IMG/VR virus record: IMGVR_UViG_3300006931_000029
Span: 1 to 64,000 of that record
From: a virus
Reading direction: 5' to 3' (one strand)
Length of the DNA: 64,000 nucleotides
The notes under the pieces are model-generated. The model did not search any database and was not told where the DNA came from. It was given only the letters and a program-made list of their open reading frames with translations. Of the stretch, positions 45,618 through 54,447 are shown piece by piece. Numbering within the stretch: the stretch's first letter is position 1; each line of letters starts with the position of its first letter. A program made the translations under genes and the position numbers.

Positions 45618-47448
45618 TTGAGCCAGCGCCAAAGTTGTAGCGGCGGTAGCCAGGAGCGCCTGACGCAGGAACCTTGCGGCCCTCTTCCACCGGACCAAAC
45701 GACGAAACAATGACGTCGTTCGGCTTGATCATCGATTGAGGATTGCGGAGAACGTTCTCGGTCGTGTAACGGAGCTCGCCTGGTTTGCGATCGGGCATCT
45801 TTCCGTCTGAAAGGTCCTGCAGTTCGTTGAGCATTCTCTTAGCACGAGGATGTCCGTCAAGTCGCATCTTCACTTCGTTCAACATGGCCATCGTAGACAT
45901 GGATTTCTTCTTGCTTTCCATCGGCTGTGGCTCGGCTTCTTTCGGCAACGCCGTGACGAACGCGTTAACGATGTCATCCGGCAAATGCATGTACTTTTTG
46001 AAGATAACCTCAACCCACGCTTCGCGAGGAAGAGCGTAGGTCTCCATCACGTCGCCGAGCACTTGAAGCACCTCGGCTTGCGCCTTCAGTGTTTCTAGTT
46101 TGATTTGTTCGTCGAGTTGGCCAATCTCCGACATCTTCGTGCGGACGTTGATGTTGTTGATGTCTTTGCCTTTCAGGAGAAGGTGGAAGTAACCCATCCA
46201 GCGGTAGCCCTGGGTGATTGGCCGGCGTAGCGCCTTGATTTTGCGCAAGAATCTGATGTCCTGGGCGAGCAACGCTTTACCACTGGCCATCGTGTTTTGA
46301 CTGCCTTTGTCGCCGATTCCCAACCATTCCTTCGGCATACCGATAACCGAGAAAAAGAGGTTGGTGAGCATCTCGACGTCGTAGATGTCAGGAACTGATG
46401 GTGTACCGGCAAGTTTCTCGATGGCGTGCGTGAAACCTTTCGGACGCGCAACCCAAAGGACCGAATCAAGACCGAGAGCGTTGTAGAACGACTTGAAATC
46501 GGTTGGGTCTGACATTCCCGCGCCACCACCCGAGCCACCGGAGCCGAACGAAAGCTTTGCCCGCATCGACTGCTTCCAGCGCTGAAGAGTCCGCATTTGC
46601 TCTGCAGGAGGTTGCTCGCCAGTGTCGACGTTGACGACGTACCGGTCCGGTTGAACCTGTGCCCGGTGGACAACCATCTGGTCCAAGGCGATGCGCATCT
46701 TCTTGTAGATCGACTGTGCCTCGTCGAAGATCGGCTCACCGTGTTCGGATTCTCGCATGCGGTACATGCGACGAAAATGCATGAAGTCCCACGGATACCA
46801 GAGTTTGTCCGTTGACTGTCCGACGTCGACACGCTCAATTTTTTGCTGCTGGTTGATCAGCCAGAAATTCTCCTTGTCGGGAGCCTTACCTTTCTCCCAT
46901 CGGAAGCCGACGCATTGACGATTTTTCTGAAGCCAGTAACGACGAATGTCCTGCGGATCAACAAAAGACATGCCGGTCACGCCGTCGCCTCTGGAGTATT
47001 CCAGCTTCTCGAATGCGTTACCCATCGCCGAGAGGAACCAAAACTGGTTAGGAAGAATTTCCTCGATGTTGAGGTTTTCCAACATCGAGTTCAACTCTTC
47101 CTCGATCTTTGGGTCGTCGCACTCGTACCAAATCGAACCTGGATTTAGCTCGTCCCGTTGGATAGCTTCATCGACGACTTGGACAAGGGCAGCTGCGAGC
47201 AGGTCCCATCCAGCCATCTCTCTCCAGGTCTGGAGCATGGCCGAGTAGGTCGTCGGCCTGGTCATCGCCGTGGCGTAATTCGACCAGATTTCCGAATTCG
47301 TTACCTGACCCAGGTCCGTAAACTGGGTCATCGCCAGGTTGTCGGCCGGATTGGGAATTCTTGGAGCGATGCTGCTCGTAGGTAGCGGGGTGCCGGTCAA
47401 ACCCATGAAGTTCAACACACCACCAGCAATAGAATCACGTGTAGCCAT
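45610..47448 (-). CDS. Portal protein
   Basis: 612 residues. Typical portal features: the long N-terminal clip/stem (ATAMTRPTTYSAMLQTWREMAGW), VDPQDIRRYWLQKNR, ALDQMVVHRAQVQPDRYVV and EMLTNLFFSVIGMPKEWLG. A Gly/Ser linker sits near residue 300. The portal forms the dodecameric DNA channel of the capsid vertex. Neighbouring gp25-like and HU-like genes complete a structural operon. Confidence 0.9.
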   Translation of the reverse strand: MATRDSIAGGVLNFMGLTGTPLPTSSIAPRIPNPADNLAMTQFTDLGQVTNSEIWSNYATAMTRPTTYSAMLQTWREMAGWDLLAAALVQVVDEAIQRDELNPGSIWYECDDPKIEEELNSMLENLNIEEILPNQFWFLSAMGNAFEKLEYSRGDGVTGMSFVDPQDIRRYWLQKNRQCVGFRWEKGKAPDKENFWLINQQQKIERVDVGQSTDKLWYPWDFMHFRRMYRMRESEHGEPIFDEAQSIYKKMRIALDQMVVHRAQVQPDRYVVNVDTGEQPPAEQMRTLQRWKQSMRAKLSFGSGGSGGGAGMSDPTDFKSFYNALGLDSVLWVARPKGFTHAIEKLAGTPSVPDIYDVEMLTNLFFSVIGMPKEWLGIGDKGSQNTMASGKALLAQDIRFLRKIKALRRPITQGYRWMGYFHLLLKGKDINNINVRTKMSEIGQLDEQIKLETLKAQAEVLQVLGDVMETYALPREAWVEVIFKKYMHLPDDIVNAFVTALPKEAEPQPMESKKKSMSTMAMLNEVKMRLDGHPRAKRMLNELQDLSDGKMPDRKPGELRYTTENVLRNPQSMIKPNDVIVSSFGPVEEGRKVPASGAPGYRRYNFGAGSNA

Positions 47449-47473
47449 TTTCTTCTGGTTTCAGTTTTGACCG

Positions 47474-47484
47474 TTGTTTACAAA
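47474..47484 (+). promoter_or_regulatory. Candidate promoter element TTGTTTACAAA
   Basis: Plus-strand copy, 32 nt before the ATG at 47513 and divergent from the portal operon. A TATACT lies at 47504-47509. The T-run seen in other copies is missing. Confidence 0.45.
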
Positions 47485-47512
47485 ATGCAAAAATCTTGTT
47501 CTGTATACTGAC

Positions 47513-47731
47513 ATGCCTAAGGACAACAAAACTAGCCTCGTTGTATTCCGACTACCCGAGAGCCTCGAAGGAAAACTCAACAAAGAGTTCAAGGAGCGAA
47601 GAGTGCTCGACGTAAAGTCGACGCACCAATATGCACGGAAGATCGTCACTGACTATCTATCGGGGCGCCTGATCTATGTCGACGCCGCTTCGGTAGACGG
47701 TAACGTCCTCCTGCAGACTAGGTCGGCGTAA
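47513..47731 (+). CDS. RHH-like small DNA-binding protein
   Basis: 72 residues from ATG 47513 (MPKDNKTSLVVFRLPESLEGKL). Strand-helix-helix pattern with a basic start is like ribbon-helix-helix (MetJ/Arc) repressors. A regulator of neighbouring operons is plausible. Its end overlaps the convergent gene by 14 nt. Confidence 0.55.
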   Translation: MPKDNKTSLVVFRLPESLEGKLNKEFKERRVLDVKSTHQYARKIVTDYLSGRLIYVDAASVDGNVLLQTRSA

Positions 47732-48026
47732 CGGCCGAACATTCTCCGGACTTCAAGTCGACCTTGAAGTTCACTTCGGCGTCGAAAAAACGAGGGTTCT
47801 CGTGGTCTTTGACGCGAGTTCTGCACTGGCACAAAGCGTGAGTTTCAGTAACTCCGGTGACGTGCACCAGATCGATCCCTGGCCTCTCAGGAAGTGTTGA
47901 TAGAAAGTCGTCTATCCGATCTTTGAAAGGCCCGGTCTTGAGCTCAGTCTCGACAATTGAAGCGAGCGGGTGAATCGGTGGAGGCGTCTCAACAAACGCT
48001 CCAATCAACTTCTTCACCAGGTTCAC
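47718..48026 (-). CDS. Hypothetical protein
   Basis: About 102 residues from GTG 48026, which sits in a GTGA overlap with the upstream stop and has GGAGGAA before it. Contains a LCQCRTRVKDHENPRF segment with Cys residues. No family recognised. Confidence 0.55.
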   Translation of the reverse strand: MNLVKKLIGAFVETPPPIHPLASIVETELKTGPFKDRIDDFLSTLPERPGIDLVHVTGVTETHALCQCRTRVKDHENPRFFDAEVNFKVDLKSGECSAVTPT

Positions 48027-48358
48027 AGTTCCTCCAGCGCGGCTTTTTGCGGTTTGCACCGGAAGCCGTGGTAAATGTGGTTGGATTCCTCGTTACGGAA
48101 TGTGAACACCTTCACTTCTTCCGCTCCGATCAACTGAATCACTTTGTCGATGATCTCCGGCGGCAGTTCGTTGAAGACCAGTTCGATCTCGTCATCCTCG
48201 TTGATTTTTGCGTCGAACAGATAAACCATCAGAGACGTCGACGAGTAGATGCGAATCAGCAACCTGTCAAGATAGCTCTCGAGTTCTGAGCCAGAACCTT
48301 CCTTGTTAGTCCTGGTCCGAAAGAGAAGCTTGAGGACTTTGTCTTGAGACGGTTGCAC
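48023..48358 (-). CDS. Hypothetical protein
   Basis: 111 residues, GTG start. Helix-rich beginning (LESYLDRLLIRIYSS) followed by an alpha/beta core (DDEIELVFNELPPEIIDKVIQLIGAEEVKVFTFRNEE). No family recognised. The 255 nt upstream (48359-48613) hold no convincing gene. Confidence 0.55.
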   Translation of the reverse strand: MQPSQDKVLKLLFRTRTNKEGSGSELESYLDRLLIRIYSSTSLMVYLFDAKINEDDEIELVFNELPPEIIDKVIQLIGAEEVKVFTFRNEESNHIYHGFRCKPQKAALEEL

Positions 48359-48613
48359 AAGGCTAATTATCGCCCATGGCCAAGGCCACGGAGACGAAGT
48401 ATCTCAGCCAGCAGAGTCCAGCACGAGCCTGAGGAATTACGCCCAGTCCATTGCCCTGAATCTGCACGCGGCAGATTCGTCTCCGGCCATTCCACAGTTG
48501 GTAGTCAAACTTTTTCACAGTCTAAATTTGATCGGGTTGTTGTTTGCAAAGAACGCTCCGTCACGTGCTCACAGGAAGATTGCAGATGAATTCCGCAGTT
48601 CTTGCTGTTTACC

Positions 48614-49123
48614 ATGCCCGAACTGTGGAACACCTTCAAGGAACCCCGCCCCTACGTCACCGTCTCTGGCATTGCCATTGACGACCAAGGCCGTTTTCCT
48701 CTTATCCATCGATCTGAAAACGTCCGCTCGGCTCGCAACTGTTGGAGTCTTCCTTCAGGTTTGCACGAGGTCGGCCTCACCTTGCGAGAACAGTTCGCAA
48801 CCGAGCTGAAAGAGGAGATGGGATTAGATGCGATCCCGGAAAAATCCTCCCTAGTTGGAGCCTATGAAAACATCCGACCTGACGGTCCCGACGTCTTGGG
48901 ATGGCACTGGGTCATCTTCGTCTTGGTAATGCGAGTGAAGACTCTCGATACTCTGGTGAATTCGGAACCAGAGAAACACGACAAGATCGACATCGTGAAT
49001 TTTCGTGGTCCTTGGTTTAACGGCCGAACATGGGCACCGAAGTTGGAAGATTTTCTGCGTGGGCACCACACTCTTCTACAAGGCCAGTGCGAAATGATTT
49101 CGAAAGCGACGATTAACTGGTAA
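48614..49123 (+). CDS. NUDIX hydrolase
   Basis: 169 residues. The NUDIX box is SGLHEVGLTLREQFATELKE plus EMGL, i.e. a GX5EX7xEUxEExGU pattern with the first Arg altered. NUDIX enzymes cleave nucleoside diphosphates linked to other groups, including NDP-sugars and RNA caps. Substrate unknown. The stop overlaps the next gene by one base, suggesting an operon. Confidence 0.8.
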   Translation: MPELWNTFKEPRPYVTVSGIAIDDQGRFPLIHRSENVRSARNCWSLPSGLHEVGLTLREQFATELKEEMGLDAIPEKSSLVGAYENIRPDGPDVLGWHWVIFVLVMRVKTLDTLVNSEPEKHDKIDIVNFRGPWFNGRTWAPKLEDFLRGHHTLLQGQCEMISKATINW

Positions 49124-50154
49124 TGCGTCTCCTCGTCTACACTGACCTTCAGGCGACTGAAGGAACTGAACGCTGCTTCACAGACCCGTCGCTTCCTCTG
49201 CAACGGTACCGGGTCAAGCGTTTTTACGAAATCCTAGCAAAGGTTTATCACGACGAGCAATGCGATGGCGTTATCGACCTCGGGGACACCACAGACGATC
49301 GATCCTTCATTCCCAGAGCCACGCTGGACACTATGCTTGGTGGATTGTCACAATTCGCCCCAAACTCGCTTGGTGTCAAACTGACCGGCAACCATGAGCA
49401 GCTCCTCAAATACGCGGACGTCAACTCGAAGTTTTTGTTTCAACCGTACTTTGGCGCCATCGACCCAGAGACGTTGAACGTGGACGAAGGCGTGGACGCT
49501 GTTTGCCACGCTTACCACGACAACTACGACGAAGTCAACGCTGCGATTGAAGGTCGGCTGAACCGGTTGAAACCAGGGTCTGTCAAGGTGCTACTTGCTC
49601 ACGGTGATGTCTGTGGTGTTCGCTACGATTCTGGAGAGGCGTGCAAGAAGGGCATTGATCCAAAACTGGTAGATCGGTTTGACCTTGCTCTTTTCGGTCA
49701 CGTTCATCGCCATCAGAAATTTGGCAAGAACGCGTTCTACGTTGGTTCGCCGTTTCAGCAAGACTTCGGCGAAGCGGCGCAGCGGAAGTTCGTCCTGATT
49801 CTCGAGACGCCTTCCATGGAGTTGAAATGGATTCCGATTGAAGGAATGCCGGAGTACCGAGTCGTGAATCTTGAGGATTTCTTTGCAAAAGCAAATCCGG
49901 CCGAAGAGCATCGCTACTGGGTCACGCTAAACTCCATCGAAGAAACCGAGAGATTCTACGCCGATCCACGCTCAATTCTCGGATCGGCAAAGTTAACCTA
50001 CACGGCGCAGCTCGGAGAAGCGACTAAGGCGGAAGCCGAACTACTGAGCGACCGTCAGCTTCTTGAACGCTATGCGTCTACTCGTCCGATTTCTGGCGTT
50101 CCGGAGGACGTGGCTCGAGAATTGGTAGAGATTGGGGAAATGTTGTTGGCATAG
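49123..50154 (+). CDS. SbcD/Mre11-like metallophosphoesterase
   Basis: 343 residues. Calcineurin-like motifs: YTDLQATEGT (first metal Asp), GVIDLGDTTDDR (GD), LTGNHEQLLK (GNHE), LLAHGDVCG (His) and LFGHVHRHQ (GHxH). In phages this type pairs with an SbcC-like ATPase in recombination and nuclease complexes; no SbcC partner is seen in the window. Confidence 0.8.
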   Translation: MRLLVYTDLQATEGTERCFTDPSLPLQRYRVKRFYEILAKVYHDEQCDGVIDLGDTTDDRSFIPRATLDTMLGGLSQFAPNSLGVKLTGNHEQLLKYADVNSKFLFQPYFGAIDPETLNVDEGVDAVCHAYHDNYDEVNAAIEGRLNRLKPGSVKVLLAHGDVCGVRYDSGEACKKGIDPKLVDRFDLALFGHVHRHQKFGKNAFYVGSPFQQDFGEAAQRKFVLILETPSMELKWIPIEGMPEYRVVNLEDFFAKANPAEEHRYWVTLNSIEETERFYADPRSILGSAKLTYTAQLGEATKAEAELLSDRQLLERYASTRPISGVPEDVARELVEIGEMLLA

Positions 50155-50581
50155 GAATCGAACCAGAGCTCTTGTCCTTCAGCGACTTGACCAGGTCTTT
50201 CACGGTGTATTTGAAGTCGGTGGGTCCTGCTAGGACAACCGATCTCGCCAACTTTTCTTTCTCAGCGGAAATTGCTTCACTGCTTGCCGCAATCTCGGCC
50301 ATGTGGTCCGTGAAGGTTTGACCTAGCTCTCCGAACGGATTTTCGTCGTCGAATGGCACAATCTCCAGACTTTTGGCTTCTTCCATCGAATAAGTCTTGA
50401 ACGAGCCTAGACTTTTGCTCGTGTCGATGGTCACTTTTTTGCCGTCAATTTCCACTTCGTGGAAGCCTGTGACAGAATTAGGATGACGATTGGCTATGAC
50501 GCCAAGCACGGCGTTCTCTGCCATGCGATCAAAGCGGTATGGATTGCCCGAGATAGAGTTGTCGGCAGATGGAATTTCCAT
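50078..50581 (-). CDS. Hypothetical protein
   Basis: 167 residues (MEIPSADNSISGNPYRFDRMAENAVLG). Mixed alpha/beta with a charged helix (EAISAEKEKLARSVVL) and a Pro-rich tail. Overlaps the phosphoesterase end by 77 nt. No family recognised. Confidence 0.5.
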   Translation of the reverse strand: MEIPSADNSISGNPYRFDRMAENAVLGVIANRHPNSVTGFHEVEIDGKKVTIDTSKSLGSFKTYSMEEAKSLEIVPFDDENPFGELGQTFTDHMAEIAASSEAISAEKEKLARSVVLAGPTDFKYTVKDLVKSLKDKSSGSIPMPTTFPQSLPILEPRPPERQKSDE

Positions 50582-50709
50582 AAGTAGAAAGAACGCAGGC
50601 CGAAGTCTTGCTCTTTGGGAAATTGCCCGGTGTGCGCTTCTCGCTATTTGCGCAGAATTGAGTTAGCTATTGTGTCTACTCGTTAATCTAAACTCAACCC
50701 GCCCTACGC

Positions 50710-51135
50710 ATGAACCAAGTCTCATCTATCCCGTTCGGCACGGACGCTACCCTCCTTGCAGGTTATGCGTATCGCGCCAATGACCGCCTCGGAAACGTTG
50801 ATCTCGTCCTCGAGAACACCGGTTCCAACTCGCTGTACTTCCAGCTGAAGGAACAGACCAACCCGTCCGGCGCCTTCGTCAATGTCGGCTCCGCTCAGAC
50901 CCTCGTTCCGAAGGGCGTGAAGACGGTTTCCTACAACCTGATCTCGAAGCGCGTCGGTTTCTTCGGCTCTGGCAACACCACGGCCAACGTCTCCTTCGTC
51001 ATCCGCAACAAGGGCAACCTTCGCGGAGCGCAAGTCGACATCGTGGTTACCGGCCGCCGCGGCTGGGGTTACGACGCCGGCTTCAACACGAGCGCGGAAG
51101 TCCCGAACTGGGGCAATCCCGACACCCTGAAGTAA
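50710..51135 (+). CDS. Probable abundant virion protein
   Basis: 141 residues, no clear Shine-Dalgarno. Beta-rich, Gly/Asn/Thr-rich sequence (LGNVDLVLENTGSNSLYFQLKEQ). Base composition is more G+C-rich with strong codon preference, as in highly expressed genes, and a very strong terminator follows it. A capsid decoration or sheath-like role is plausible but not shown by motif. Confidence 0.55.
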   Translation: MNQVSSIPFGTDATLLAGYAYRANDRLGNVDLVLENTGSNSLYFQLKEQTNPSGAFVNVGSAQTLVPKGVKTVSYNLISKRVGFFGSGNTTANVSFVIRNKGNLRGAQVDIVVTGRRGWGYDAGFNTSAEVPNWGNPDTLK

Positions 51136-51158
51136 AATTCAGGTTGAGTCAGAATCTC

Positions 51159-51186
51159 AAGAGCCGGACGAAAGTCCGGCTCTTTT
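51159..51186 (+). terminator. Strong rho-independent terminator
   Basis: Perfect 11-bp stem AAGAGCCGGAC / GTCCGGCTCTT with GAAA loop followed by TTTT, ending the virion-protein gene on the plus strand. Confidence 0.9.
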
Positions 51187-51198
51187 CGTATGTAGACA

Positions 51199-51486
51199 AT
51201 GAAACCTACGGAACTAGTCAGCGTGCTGTTGGAAGGGCGGCCATTACCACTAACTTGGGAACTTGCTGTTTGGGGACCTGATCTTCCTGGCTACGCCCAA
51301 GTAGACATGGTAGACGCAGAAGGCGTAAATCACGGTTCGACAGATTTCAAGAAGCTAGCGGCACAAGGATACGACATTCCTGACATATCACGATTACCCA
51401 GCGGAAAGTACACCGCCGATCTTAGGCCGATGGTCAAAGTCGACGGATACTATCAACCGGCTCGCAGCGCTGTTCCTGCATCGTAA
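51199..51486 (+). CDS. Hypothetical protein
   Basis: 95 residues (MKPTELVSVLLEGRPLPLTWELAVWGPDLP), 13 nt after the terminator. Compact beta pattern; no family recognised. Overlaps the convergent gene by 53 nt. Confidence 0.5.
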   Translation: MKPTELVSVLLEGRPLPLTWELAVWGPDLPGYAQVDMVDAEGVNHGSTDFKKLAAQGYDIPDISRLPSGKYTADLRPMVKVDGYYQPARSAVPAS

Positions 51487-51733
51487 GCTCTTTGAGGTGT
51501 CGGCGCGGATTTCCGCACATAACACAGGAGCAGGGTTGCCGGTTTTTCCACAGCCGAGAAACCATGCGATGGATTTTTTCCTCTCGTTCGGCGTGGGTTA
51601 GCCGCTTGAGGCCGATGAAATTCTTAAAGTCGAACTCATTCCATAGCCATCGATGGGTTTTGAGCTGACGATAAACCTTCCGCTTGATGCGGTCGGCGTG
51701 ATGCCTTCTGAGGGCTCGCGTATGATTTTCCAA
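51434..51733 (-). CDS. Small basic Cys-containing protein
   Basis: 99 residues, very basic (ALRRHHADRIKRKVYRQLKTHRW), with a CSCVMCGNPRR zinc-like knuckle. Likely nucleic-acid binding. A 12-bp hairpin at 51744-51773 lies in its leader. Confidence 0.6.
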   Translation of the reverse strand: MENHTRALRRHHADRIKRKVYRQLKTHRWLWNEFDFKNFIGLKRLTHAEREEKIHRMVSRLWKNRQPCSCVMCGNPRRHLKELTMQEQRCEPVDSIRRL

Positions 51734-51743
51734 TGGTTCATGA

Positions 51744-51773
51744 CGATAGCCCGGCGGAATTGCCGGGCTATCG
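51744..51773. terminator. 12-bp perfect hairpin without T-tract
   Basis: CGATAGCCCGGC GGAATT GCCGGGCTATCG; works on either strand. It separates the HNH gene from the next minus-strand gene; a terminator or processing site is possible. Confidence 0.6.
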
Positions 51774-51805
51774 CATGATTTCCATCGGAAGTTGAACGAC
51801 GAATC

Positions 51806-52462
51806 TCACTTTTTCTTCGGGATCAAGAAGTGTCTCCAAGTCGGGTGCTTAATGTCGCGCATCATTGCGCAGCGCGGCACCTTCTTCGGAGCGATCGGTG
51901 TCCTGATAAGCTTTAGACCAACCTCGTGCGGTAGCTTGTTGCTCTTTTCGCTGTTGATCTTCGGCTTGCACCAGACAAGATTCTCGAACGTGTCTTTGCC
52001 ACCCTTGTCGCGTGGAACAACGTGGTCGAGATTTCCAGCAGAACCGATGTATTCACCGGAGTACTGGCAAACGCCGCCGTCACGCTCGCGAATGCTCTTC
52101 GAGTTTGGCCTCGGAGTGTAATCCGGCATGCCAGCGTAGTTGCACGCAACTACGATCGTTGGAACGCGAATGCGTCCACCGTTTGGAGCACCGTCTCGGA
52201 GACTCGTCTGGATGAACAAGTCCCACGGACGAATCGGCAAAGCGATCCAGTCCTCCCACGCAGTCGGGTGGGCTTTGGTCAGCTTGTCCGTCGGCTCACC
52301 GTTCTCGTCGAGAACAAAGTCAAGATCGAGCGCGTAAACCGGCGGCTCGCCGTTCAAACCAGACGTGAGCGACGTGATTGCCTTCTTAACCGTGTAGTGG
52401 TTAATCGGCTGCCAGAGCTTGTTTAGAGCTAGGACGATGGTCTTGTTTAGGACTTCGCTCAT
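51806..52462 (-). CDS. HNH endonuclease
   Basis: About 218 residues from ATG 52462 (MSEVLNKTIVLALNKLWQ). The HNH core is LDHVVPRDKGGKDTFENLVW followed by CKPKIN (the usual CxxCN is incomplete). An upstream CQYSGEYIGSAGN holds the first zinc Cys. HNH nucleases cut DNA and often move as homing elements. It may act in genome packaging or as a mobile gene. Confidence 0.75.
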   Translation of the reverse strand: MSEVLNKTIVLALNKLWQPINHYTVKKAITSLTSGLNGEPPVYALDLDFVLDENGEPTDKLTKAHPTAWEDWIALPIRPWDLFIQTSLRDGAPNGGRIRVPTIVVACNYAGMPDYTPRPNSKSIRERDGGVCQYSGEYIGSAGNLDHVVPRDKGGKDTFENLVWCKPKINSEKSNKLPHEVGLKLIRTPIAPKKVPRCAMMRDIKHPTWRHFLIPKKK

Positions 52463-52507
52463 GGTGGTATGGGTGAAAGAATATGGTGCGCACCGCCTTT
52501 TGAATAA

Positions 52508-52549
52508 GAATAAAAATAGAAGAGGGCGGTCCGTTTCCAGACCGCCCTC
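52508..52549 (-). terminator. Terminator downstream of the Ro60 gene
   Basis: Minus strand stem GAGGGCGGTC / GACCGCCCTC with 8-nt loop, then TTCTATTTTTATT. Confidence 0.75.
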
Positions 52550-52565
52550 GAAGTGAACTAGGGCT

Positions 52566-54047
52566 TTACTCAGCCTTCTCGGATCGCTCCGGAAGGGTGA
52601 ACTCAACCTTCTCGATGGTGTGAACCATCGCGTCCTTGTCCTGTTCCAGGAGCGACATCATCTTGAACAGCTTGTCTCCGGCGAAACCAGCGATCGCAGC
52701 CACGCGGTCCTCCGGGAAGGCCATCGTGCCCTGACCGTTTAAGTCGAAGCTGTAGACGAACGGCTTCACGCCGAACTTGCGCGTGTAAGCCGACATTGCC
52801 GAGTTGGCGTTACCTGCTCCCATGCCGCCGACCCACGTCTGCATGTCCGAGAGGATCAGCACGCGCGAGTACTTGCGGTTCATTGCCTGGATTGCTGCTG
52901 GCATGTTCGTGCCACCACCGCTGAACTGGAACCCGCGAGACAGTGACATGGTCGAGTCCTTTCGGTTGTAGTTCACGTAGTGGGCAGAGTCGTCGAAACG
53001 GATCAGGTCCGCATCCCACGCCTTGCAGATAACAGCCGCAAAAATCGATGCGATCTGAGACGGCTTGCCGGCCATCGAACCAGAAACGTCGAGGAACACG
53101 ACAGAGTCGCCCTCTAGCTTCGGAACGTTGCCGCAGGACAGGTCGATTGCGTCGTCCAGCGCACCCATAACCTTTCGGGTAGCAGATGCGTTGAGACCGC
53201 CAACGACCTCGTATGCGGTGTGAATCTGGAACGGGAACACGAGGCTCTTGTGGATGGCGTCCGCGTTGCGAAGCTGGTCGCACACGGCATCGATCAACTC
53301 GCTGTCAGCACCCGCGAGGATGTTGCGCAGATTGCGAATCAATGCCAGATAGCCGAGCTTCTTCTCGCGAATCAGCGCGGCCCATGCGGCGGCCTTCAAC
53401 TCCGCCTTGTTCTCGTCGCTCTCAGCGGCTTGACCGGCCTGCGTGAGCTTGGTCTCCCACGTGTCGGCCGGCTGGAGCTTGCCAGTCATCAACAGCTTCA
53501 ACGCCGGAGTCTCCTTCGGGCGAAGCAAGTTGACTGCGTCGATCAGCTTGAACGGCTGGCCGTCTCGGCGATACTTTGCCAGAGCGTAGGCGTCATAGCG
53601 CTGTAGCGCCGCGCCGAGACCCTTCTTCAGGGAGTTCGGAATCGGCTTGCCGTAGGTCGCCATGTAATACGCGAGAATCTCCACCGGGTCGTCGGCACGA
53701 CGAGAAACACGGTTGAAGAAGTCCTTCGTCCATGCCTCACCCTTGACAGTCTTCGCGATCTCGCCGGCCACGATGTGGCTGATCGAGCGCATGCCGAACT
53801 CGTTACGAGCGAAGACGGCGGCCTTTGCCGCGAAGAGCGGGTCGACCTTCTGGAGGAGTTCCTTGACCCGCACGATTGTGCCGGACTCGGAACGATAAAA
53901 TTGATCCTGAACAAAAGTCGTCAGCAAAATGCTGACAAACTCGAGCTTTGAGGACTGGGAATATCCCGGTCCACCTGCTGCGTTGGTGACAACGGTCCTG
54001 CCTGGGACCTTGCGTGCCACCTTCGCGGATGATGCGAACTTAGCCAT
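52566..54047 (-). CDS. Ro60/TROVE-domain RNA-binding protein
   Basis: About 493 residues from ATG 54047 (AAAGGA Shine-Dalgarno nine nt upstream). The TROVE domain is recognisable: LEFVSILLTTFVQDQFYRSE, RRADDPVEILAYYMATYGK, IPNSLKKGLGAALQRYDAYA and LIDAVNLLRPKE. The C-terminal vWA domain keeps a full MIDAS: FLDVSGSMAG, FSGGGTNM and LILSDMQ. Ro60 rings bind misfolded RNA ends and Y RNAs; in bacteria Y RNAs include tRNA-like domains. The gene ends with its own terminator and lies directly beside the tRNA array, with two candidate structured RNAs and the TTTTTGTTTAC element upstream. Confidence 0.9.
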   Translation of the reverse strand: MAKFASSAKVARKVPGRTVVTNAAGGPGYSQSSKLEFVSILLTTFVQDQFYRSESGTIVRVKELLQKVDPLFAAKAAVFARNEFGMRSISHIVAGEIAKTVKGEAWTKDFFNRVSRRADDPVEILAYYMATYGKPIPNSLKKGLGAALQRYDAYALAKYRRDGQPFKLIDAVNLLRPKETPALKLLMTGKLQPADTWETKLTQAGQAAESDENKAELKAAAWAALIREKKLGYLALIRNLRNILAGADSELIDAVCDQLRNADAIHKSLVFPFQIHTAYEVVGGLNASATRKVMGALDDAIDLSCGNVPKLEGDSVVFLDVSGSMAGKPSQIASIFAAVICKAWDADLIRFDDSAHYVNYNRKDSTMSLSRGFQFSGGGTNMPAAIQAMNRKYSRVLILSDMQTWVGGMGAGNANSAMSAYTRKFGVKPFVYSFDLNGQGTMAFPEDRVAAIAGFAGDKLFKMMSLLEQDKDAMVHTIEKVEFTLPERSEKAE

Positions 54048-54120
54048 GGTGTTTTTCCTTTGTTTGACTGCCACGCGGAATGCGTGGAGAATAGTTGACG
54101 CTACGGACGTTTTTGAAATT

Positions 54121-54132
54121 GTAAACAAAAAT
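54121..54132 (-). promoter_or_regulatory. Candidate promoter element TTTTTGTTTAC
   Basis: 74 nt upstream of the Ro60 start. A CCACGC/GCGTGG hairpin lies between the element and the start codon at 54073-54090. Confidence 0.45.
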
Positions 54133-54189
54133 TTGGCGCTCGAAATGCGTTACAGGCTTCGCAATCCGATTACGGTGCCACACGCCAAA
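54133..54189 (-). ncRNA. Candidate Y-like RNA 1 next to Ro60
   Basis: Minus strand RNA closed by a perfect TTTGGCG / CGCCAAA stem, containing CCG(TAAT)CGG and TGCG(N10)CGCA hairpins, followed by a TTTTTG tract. About 57 nt. It is not a tRNA (no CCA, no anticodon arm) and lies between the tRNA array and the Ro60 gene. Confidence 0.45.
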
Positions 54190-54199
54190 CATTGCAAGA

Positions 54200-54275
54200 T
54201 GGAGCCCGCTGCCGGAATTGCACCGGCCATCTCTGGAGTACAAAGCCAGGGTCTCGCTCACTAAACGTAACGGGC
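54200..54275 (-). tRNA. tRNA-Thr(TGT)
   Basis: 76 nt, CCA encoded. Acceptor GCCCGTT/AGCGGGC, anticodon loop TTTGTAC. D-loop AGTGAGCGA without GG, T-loop TGCAATT (G at position 55). Confidence 0.75.
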
Positions 54276-54282
54276 AAATGAC

Positions 54283-54361
54283 ATCGCACGCGCATGTTGT
54301 TACAGCAAGCGTACCCACTGCGAAACGGTTTAGCGCTTCGATCTGCATTTCGTGCGAAGAT
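54283..54361 (-). ncRNA. Candidate Y-like RNA 2
   Basis: Between two tRNAs. Ends pair through TCGCACG / CGTGCGA plus flanking bases; internal CTTCG/CGAAG and CAG/CTG arms. No CCA or anticodon arm. Function unknown. Confidence 0.35.
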
Positions 54362-54364
54362 GAT

Positions 54365-54441
54365 TGGTGGACCCAGTGGGATTTGCACCCACGATCAAAG
54401 AATTATGAGTTCTCTGCTTTGGACTGCTAAGCTACAGGTCC
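54365..54441 (-). tRNA. tRNA-Met(CAT)
   Basis: 77 nt, CCA encoded. Anticodon loop CTCATAA. D-loop contains CAG in place of GG; T-loop TGCAAAT. Could be Met or Ile (if C34 is modified). Confidence 0.8.
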
Positions 54442-54447
54442 AACAAG

